Assembly (NCBI GenBank): GCA_015680685.1
Contig: MNCI01018262.1
Coordinates: 113,739 to 150,288, forward strand
Direction of reading: 5' to 3'
Length of the DNA: 36,550 nt
Origin: Gnetum montanum
Taxonomy: Eukaryota > Streptophyta > Gnetopsida > Gnetales > Gnetaceae
A program made the translations under genes and the position numbers. A model generated the notes under the pieces. It had not been told where the DNA came from. It saw only the letters and a list, made by a program, of their open reading frames with translations, and did not search any database. Positions 30,831-36,550 of the stretch are shown piece by piece; the stretch's first letter is position 1, and every line of letters starts with the position of its first letter.

Positions 30831-31037
30831 TTATGACTCATCACTATTGAAACTAAATTTTTTACTTCTGTCCACTAAAACCCTCCTGAATCTATCTAAC
30901 AAAGCAGTTTCGGAATTCCTTTCAAAAAAAAATTTTAAATTCATAACTCAGTGTCTCGCTGGAATTAAACCAATGACCTGTTTTCATGCCAAGGCTCTTG
31001 CCACTATTATCATCTCGGCACAGTCTTCCATGAACCT

Positions 31038-31407
31038 ACCAAGAAACAACCTTCCTGAGGCCAATGTTCATGCCAAAAATTCTTAATTGGCTCCCTTGCA
31101 GAGTCAATCAATCTTCTTTCACAGAAACCAACATACAGCTAGACTGCTACTACTAAACTGCTGTGATTGCCAGGGAATCCAGTGTTTCTTCCCTTGTCGG
31201 CAGCCATGTCCCATGCTGACGCTCGTGCGTCTTCCCCCAATTCTTAAATCCCAAGTATTCCATGCCTCCTGTAACACAGACATCCTGAGCTGTCTGCACC
31301 ATTGTTTTACAGCCAGAGCTTCCCAGATTGTGGGTATTTAGCCATAACACAGAAACACAACCCTGCAAACTCATCTCAAATCAGGGGATTTCCACTCCAA
31401 CTCAAAA
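31038..31407 (+). promoter_or_regulatory. Upstream block of PADRE gene G4 (duplication copy 2)
   Basis: This holds the GGGAATCCAGTGTTTC block (about 31172) and the shared ATTCTTAAAT...CCATGCCTCCTG...GAGCTGTC stretch also found before G1 and G2. The start codon context is AAAAATGG. The ACGTTGTCGGC core seen before the other copies is not present here. Confidence 0.5.
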
Positions 31408-31986
31408 ATGGGGGCCTGTGTCTCTTCATGTGGCGTTGTGGGTGCATCAGAAACGGCAGCGATTCTTATTCTGTGCCACAGTGACAGCAACAGCAACAGC
31501 AATGGCGATTTAGGAACCGGTTATGTGGAATTCAAGGATAGAAGGACTGTAGCTGAGGCAGCAAAAGGTTACCCAAAAGACTGCTTCATTTGCAGTTGGG
31601 AGGGAGTTCAGGTTGGGGAAAAGCTCACAGAACTGAAGCCATGGCAGCATCTGGAATTGGGGGAAATCTACTTTCTTCTTCCTAGAAGAAAGCTCAGATT
31701 CCAAATCACTGTAGAAGATATGTCAGCTCTGCTTTGTAGGGCTGCCTCTGCGCTCAAGTCTCTGCCCAGTTCTCCTGTGTTTCTGTCATTCAGCGAAGAT
31801 TCTGAAACAGATTCGCAGTTGCAGACGAGGCAGGATTTGAATGGATCAGATTTTGGGATGCAGAAATGTGAAACAGTATTCCCAAGGGAGAGGAGGGATC
31901 TGAGATCTGCTAGAATGTCCAGAAGACAGACACGCTGGAAATCCCAGTGGATTAATCAGCTTGATACCATAGTTGAAGTTGTTTAG
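31408..31986 (+). CDS. PADRE/DUF4228 family protein G4
   Basis: Intact, single exon, 192 residues. MGACVSSCG gives a strong myristoylation plus palmitoylation signature (Gly2, Cys4, Ser6). GASETAAILILC (12-23) opens the domain, CFICSWEGVQVG lies at 59-70, LELGEIYFLLPRRKLRF (82-98) is the DUF4228 hallmark, and RAASALKSLPSSP (111-123) follows. The tail is basic and ends in WINQLDTIVE, the family's C-terminal element. It differs from G1 and G2 by a Ser-Asn repeat (residues 25-33, coded by AGCAAC/AGTGAC repeats) and a changed linker (130-170), so it is the most diverged copy, and its intact frame suggests selection. The role is inferred to be membrane-associated stress or defence signalling, as for the family; biochemistry unknown. 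Confidence 0.92.
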   Translation: MGACVSSCGVVGASETAAILILCHSDSNSNSNGDLGTGYVEFKDRRTVAEAAKGYPKDCFICSWEGVQVGEKLTELKPWQHLELGEIYFLLPRRKLRFQITVEDMSALLCRAASALKSLPSSPVFLSFSEDSETDSQLQTRQDLNGSDFGMQKCETVFPRERRDLRSARMSRRQTRWKSQWINQLDTIVEVV

Positions 31987-33963
31987 ATGACAGGTTTTTG
32001 AATTTTCTTTTGGTGTAGACTGGACAGAGAAACTTGCAAATATACAGATATTTCACATTGTTGTTCATTTTAATTTTGTTGGATTCAATGTCTAAATGCC
32101 TTTAGCTGCTGGTACTAAGACAGTATTTTGCTAGCAGGACACTACTAAAACCGTTGAAAATCAACATCTGTTTTTTATGGGTAAGCCCAACTACCGTGGT
32201 TGTACATTTTTGTTACGTGTGGAACCTACTACCACCACTCGGTACAGAACTTTTACAATCACTCGCCTTGGCATGTTTTCCAAATTTTTGGATATATGTA
32301 CATATGAGCACTGAACCTGTAGCTATGGGCGGATCCCAAACTAGTCCTCTAGAAATGTTTTCACCGTTGCGTTCTGCCACTCGTACTAATAACGTTGCGG
32401 TTTGTCAGATTTTCATCTTTACAAGTTCAGTGCTTGGATTTTCAAAAGGGATGTGCTATTCTCAAAAATCTGAACAAAAATATATAGTTAATTATATATT
32501 TCACTAGTGCACCTCGTTACAGTACCACCTAAGAGTCCTAAAGCATCAAGGGAGGGCAAAGCTAAGGTGAACTATGTATTAATGCTCATAACACTTATAA
32601 GGACAATATAAGTACACATAACTCATTAGTCTAAGGTTAGTGGCATAACTAGTGCACAAACCATAATAGAAACAGAACTAGCATACACACATGACACTAT
32701 TTCATTATGAAAGCTAAGACATGTTTCTACTTTAATGCATGTATAGCTCTAAGCCCTACTCCAAAGAGAATGACAGTGGCATGAGCTAAAGAGGCCAAGC
32801 TTCCCTAACAAGCCTACATATATTTGTAAGGAAGTTCATAAGGAATTATGGCCATTGCCATGTAGTTCTATGGTGATGGTTATGATAGCATGGAAACTAT
32901 GAGGATCTCCACACTTCTCCAATTTCAAAATTTCTTTTATGCAAATTTATAACTTACTGTTGCCTAATAAAATTAAACCTATGACTCAAGATTACTGAGG
33001 TAAGGCTTTTACAAGTAAGCTAACGCCTCATTTGAATTATAGCTTGAATTTGCAATCTTACTTAGGTACTTACAGTAAATATCTTAATGTATATTTTACA
33101 TTGATAAATAACCTTACAAGTTAAATGGTACCAGGTATCAATAAATTAATTCATTTACCTATGAACGGATTGTTAAAATATTTCATGCTAGAAATCCATG
33201 TTATGCAATTATTACTTGACATTATTCACCTTTTTAAAAAAATATTTCTAAGCATTTATTTCAAACTTTTTGTTGTATTAACTAGATCTTAATGACAAAA
33301 GGTACTTGAAAGATTTTAATGTCAAAGTAGCCTCACAAGTGTATACTTTACAACAACACAATGAAATTTATGGCTTGTAAAGTATTAATACTTTACATAA
33401 GAGATTGCAAGATAATGCCACCAACTAAATGGGGTAGCAATTTTTGAATGAGTAGGTGCTCATGAGTGTCATAATCTATTACATCTTTATTTTAACATCT
33501 ATGGCTAGCTTGCATTCTTTTCTTTTGCAATACATTTGGAATCATATTATATTAATCATTAATTATAATTGATTTTCAAATATTATAAGCCATAACATAG
33601 AAAGGGTTTTTTTAATCATTTAATTATACTTAGATACTACATGGATAAATACTAAATAAAAGTAAGTTTTTTCAAAAAAAAAGTCTAAATTGTAGACTTT
33701 TCAATTTGTTATATTATTATGATAAGGATTTGCAAGCAAGAGGATACTAGTTCATATCAAGGACATATGCAAGTCTCTTAGCCATTTGTCTTGGGATAAA
33801 TATAATAATAATGAGTTGTGATTAGTACGAGTCGTTGACCAGTTGATTAGCTTTTACAACTTAGTACTCATGGGTACTTTGTTCAAAGCCTAGTATAAGC
33901 ACCTTCTTGCACTTGCTATGTTGCTAGCCTAGGGGCATGTCCTAGGCAGACTTGACCTTTCCC
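31987..33963. other. Intergenic, no gene seen
   Basis: G4 3' flank, then AT-rich DNA. A 117-codon frame at 32154-32507 has no recognisable motif. The block at 32875-32915 resembles 11206-11245. No gene is supported. Confidence 0.4.
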
Positions 33964-34104
33964 ATTAGCCTAGTCATAAGATTCTTGATTTGAAAGCTTC
34001 AAGTTATGGGTTCGATTCAAGTGAATAATGTTGAGTTATAAAGTTATAATTAGAGTATATATCTTGGGGTGTACCTATGTTTCAAGTTCCAACACCCCCC
34101 TAAT
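33964..34104 (+). mobile_element. tRNA-derived SINE
   Basis: ATTAGCCTAGTCATAAGATTC (A box) is followed at the right spacing by GGGTTCGATTC (good B box, about 34008-34018), then a body with GTGTACCTATGTTTCAAG and a C-rich end. The body matches the fragment at 14757-14855. A target duplication was not resolved. Confidence 0.6.
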
Positions 34105-34125
34105 TAATAGAAAAAACTTTTAAGT

Positions 34126-34511
34126 TGATGAATCATCATTGGGTTGCATCAATGGACATGTGTTGATGCATCTTCGTCAATGCATCCCCATCAACACATG
34201 ATTTGATACGTCAATGCATATGCATTGACATGCTGTCTAAGTCTGCTTATATAAATGTGCATACTCACCACCTTTGTGGCATCGAATAGTTAGTATCTTA
34301 GTTAAGTTCTTGCAGTTTCTTCCCATAAGTCCATAGTAGGAATCAAGGATTGTACGAATCCTTATTTGAGCACTAATTTACCTAGACACACTGATGTGAT
34401 GGTAATAAAGAGAAGATTCTTGAAATACCTTGTAGAACTTAGAATAGTTTAATGTTTACTTTAATGCACTTTGTTATTAATGCACTTTAAATTCACGTTC
34501 TTATTAATTAA
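34126..34511 (+). repeat. B2: 5' part of a B-type LTR
   Basis: The TGATGAATC start is followed by a U3 with palindromes: 12-bp inverted repeats CATGTGTTGATG (34157-34168) and CATCAACACATG (34189-34200), and the 20-bp perfect palindrome GTCAATGCATATGCATTGAC (34210-34229). A TATA box (TATATAAAT, about 34248) and a GGTAATAAAGA...CTTGAAATACCTTGTAG stretch follow and align with the A-family R region (GGTAATAAAGATGAAC...ACCTTGTAG at 3079-3113). The rest is cut by A3. Confidence 0.6.
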
Positions 34512-35112
34512 TGATGAGTGGTGAGATACCCCTACACTCAACCATACAAATACGAGCATTATATGCACAATCTGGTCGAACTCCGCAGACTAAGTGCCTA
34601 CACACCTCATGGAACACTTAAGGTTAATTATTCGTTGTCTTCCCAGACTTACTTGTATTTGTCACAGTGTATGGTTAAGTAAGTCTGAGGTATATAATTT
34701 TTATGTCTTTTCTAGTTTTATCTCCTATGTTGATAAGGTGAAAGGTAAAGAGACTAACTTACTAACTTTAACTCACTAACTAAGCCTTAATTAACCTAGC
34801 ATCAGCATCTGTTCCCACTTACCATTCACACTCTGAACCGATGCAACCTTGGTTACCAAACGCTAGTCGTTGCTGGGACCACCAAGCGTAACGCATGTGC
34901 TCGAAGCAGTCGTACTGAGGCACTTAACTAGGAGAGAAGGGTTGATGGAGATTTAATCAACTAATAAAGCATTTAAATGATAAACAATAAATAACAATAA
35001 ATAAAGTCCTAATTAGCCTATTCCATGCACTGCAAGGTTTATCCAANAATATTGCGGTGGGCACGATATTGCGTACACAATATCGCAGCCCATGTGATAT
35101 CGCATCCCATCA
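34512..35112 (-). repeat. A3 3' LTR (with assembly gap)
   Basis: The LTR runs from TGATGAGTGG (34512) to CCCATCA (35112) in plus-strand view. It is 601 bp, but the N at 35047 sits where other LTRs have a further 200 bp or so, including the TATA box. GATATC palindromes are at about 35064-35107. The segment deleted from the A2 3' LTR is present here. Confidence 0.85.
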
Positions 35113-36550
35113 TACCCCCATGACTAAATAAAAAACTTGTCCTCGAGTTCCTTACAAAATATTGGGACAGTATGGGATTATTGACTCAAATGAAACTAAT
35201 GAGATGACATGTGAACGGATCATCATTACAAGACAAGACAAGAGTAGTATTCACGACAACAAGAGTGAACACTTTATACATTTGACATTAGGCCTCATTT
35301 GGTAGCTGAGAAAGAGAGAGAGAGAAAGAAGTTTTGCTGCTGCCAACACCAAGATTGCGCCTTTCGTTGTCCATCCATAAGCGCGCCATCGATCTTGCTC
35401 CTTGCATAGCTTCTTTCAGCACTGCTCCATTCCATGTGTTCCCTCTAGATACAATTTGTTATTGCATGATTGCCATCTGCACACACAACACAGTCTTATA
35501 TTAGCAAGGGTAAATGAATTTCAATGCAGTTGATACCTTGCTTCAGTGAAAGGTCTATTGGCTAGGTTGTGGTATGGCTTATTACGGGTCTGGAGATATA
35601 ATATTGATGACTACCGAAGGTGTAGGGGTTAGGAGAAAATCGAAAAAATTGGGCCCTGTACCCGTACCCTCATGACTAAGAGCGAACCTCTGGTAGCGAT
35701 AGAATGGAGAAAGAATAAAGAACAAGAAAGATGGAGAAGAAGAGACAACTATAACGTCGATGAAATGGATGTCAAGATGGAAATGAACAAAATAATATAG
35801 ATTGCAAAATGTTAAGGGAAACAATTTAACTGGTGCACCAAAGAGGAATGTCAATGGATCCTCCCCAAAGCAGGCTCATGCCCTTAATGCCCTGACAAAC
35901 CGACATTCAAAGAGTTCGTAGGCTCTAGGAATGTCATTTAGAATAAGAGTTAAAGTCTTAACCGCAAGAATTTACCAAAAAGAAAATAATGCATCAACCA
36001 AAATATACACTAATGATACAACTGGCAATGAGGTGAACAATGGAGAGAAGGATGGAGAGAATAGAATGGAATGGAATCCCAAGAACAAGGTGGTGTACAG
36101 CCCCTTGTGTGTTTCATGATTAATGTGACTTAGCAGATCCCATTCAAAGTCCGGCCTTAAACAAACCACTTCCAGTGACTTCACATTAATGCATTCAGCC
36201 AATCCATCCTCTTGAAGTAACAAGAATGCCTTCACCCAAGATCCACCACCATTCCAACGAAACAAGGAGGAGAGGATGGGAAGCGAGAAGGGCCTTAGTT
36301 AGAGGGAACATTTTTATTTTAGTTCCATAACCAGTGCTTATAGCCCAAATGGTTATTTCGTCTAAGGGGTGTGCTTTGAATTCTCATTGTTTTTTTCTTG
36401 TTTTCTTTTATGTGTTTATACGTGAGAACCACACCATGCAAAGACTTTGTTATTTTTATTTGCTTAGCTTCCAGATAATGCGGCAACATTGGAACGGTAA
36501 GAAAACTCAAGAAGAAAACATCCAAGCACCCAAGAGAGTGGCCAACACAA
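35113..36550 (-). other. A3 3' internal region without pol
   Basis: Homologous throughout to A2 7600-9022. On the minus strand it keeps longer open frames than A2: 36525-36319 (68 codons) and 36265-35972 (97 codons, ending in a hydrophobic stretch with VVSLVYILVDALFSFW). The opposite strand also carries a 62-codon frame (35931-36119) that is conserved with A2 8219-8034. A candidate 60-nt intron lies at 35536-35477. The G-rich tract adjoins the LTR at 35113-35124. No known domain was recognised. Confidence 0.6.

Larger units (their letters stand above)
34512..36550 (-). mobile_element. A3: third A-family LTR element (3' end only)
   Basis: On the minus strand, the 3' LTR (34512-35112) is preceded, reading in the element's direction, by a 3' internal region (35113-36550) that matches A2 9022 back to about 7600. 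The element continues past the right edge of the window. It probably inserted into B2. Confidence 0.85.

Noticed and set aside
32154-32507. 117-codon open frame downstream of G4
   Set aside because: No motif, no similarity to anything else in the window and no supporting context. Length is within chance for this region.
11200-34100. CRISPR arrays, bacterial operons or plasmid features
   Set aside because: No regularly spaced short repeats, ribosome-binding-site-led gene clusters or bacterial gene families exist here. All recognisable content is plant nuclear.
10953-34511. B1 and B2 as the two LTRs of one giant element carrying the PADRE/tRNA cluster
   Set aside because: Both partial LTRs are in plus orientation on either side of the cluster, but no primer-binding site follows 11205, no purine tract precedes 34126, and the interior is a tandem-duplicated gene locus. 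They are more simply separate LTR remnants.

Overview
The window is nuclear DNA of a seed plant. It has plant-type Ty3/gypsy LTR retrotransposons primed by tRNA-Asp, LINE and tRNA-derived SINE relics, nuclear tRNA-Gly genes, and a tandem family of plant-specific PADRE (DUF4228) genes. The very low gene density, long AT-rich intergenic stretches and old, decayed nested elements suggest a large genome, possibly a gymnosperm. That last step is inference.

Layout. (1) 1-11205 is a transposon nest. A minus-strand gag-protease LTR element (A1; 5' LTR 10235-10952) is split by a complete plus-strand relative (A2, 2816-9657, perfect 5-bp target duplication ACCAC). A1 itself sits against the 3' part of a related older LTR (B1, 10953-11205) and is cut at about 316 by what may be another LTR. 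A2 has gag and protease but no reverse transcriptase or integrase, and its reading frame carries about 20 stops, mostly TAG and TGA. (2) 11206-13930 is AT-rich DNA with a roughly 100-bp degenerate tandem repeat and a short coding-like relic. (3) 13934-31986 is a tandemly duplicated locus. Two identical tRNA-Gly(CCC) genes (13934-14004 and 24857-24927, minus strand) are interleaved with PADRE genes on the plus strand: G1 (17309-17893, intact), a relic (about 19540-19590), G2 (22817-23359, late frameshift), G3 (27653-28880, pseudogene broken by a SINE and a second insertion) and G4 (31408-31986, intact, most diverged). Similar sequence flanks both tRNA genes and recurs, without a tRNA, downstream of G1, so the ancestral repeat unit was probably tRNA-Gly plus PADRE gene. 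An upstream block of several hundred bases with an ACGTTGTCGGC core is kept before most copies. (4) 31987-34125 is intergenic with a SINE. (5) 34126-36550 is the 5' part of a B-type LTR (B2) cut by the 3' LTR and 3' internal region of a third A-family element (A3, minus strand), which runs off the right edge.

How the genes relate. The PADRE proteins are small single-exon proteins with an N-terminal MGxCxS signature suggesting N-myristoylation and palmitoylation, hence membrane association. Family members are often stress- or pathogen-responsive, but biochemical function is unknown. G1 and G4 look functional, G2 is borderline and G3 is dead: a birth-and-death tandem family. The tRNAs supply a GGG-decoding glycine tRNA and are probably only passengers of the duplication.
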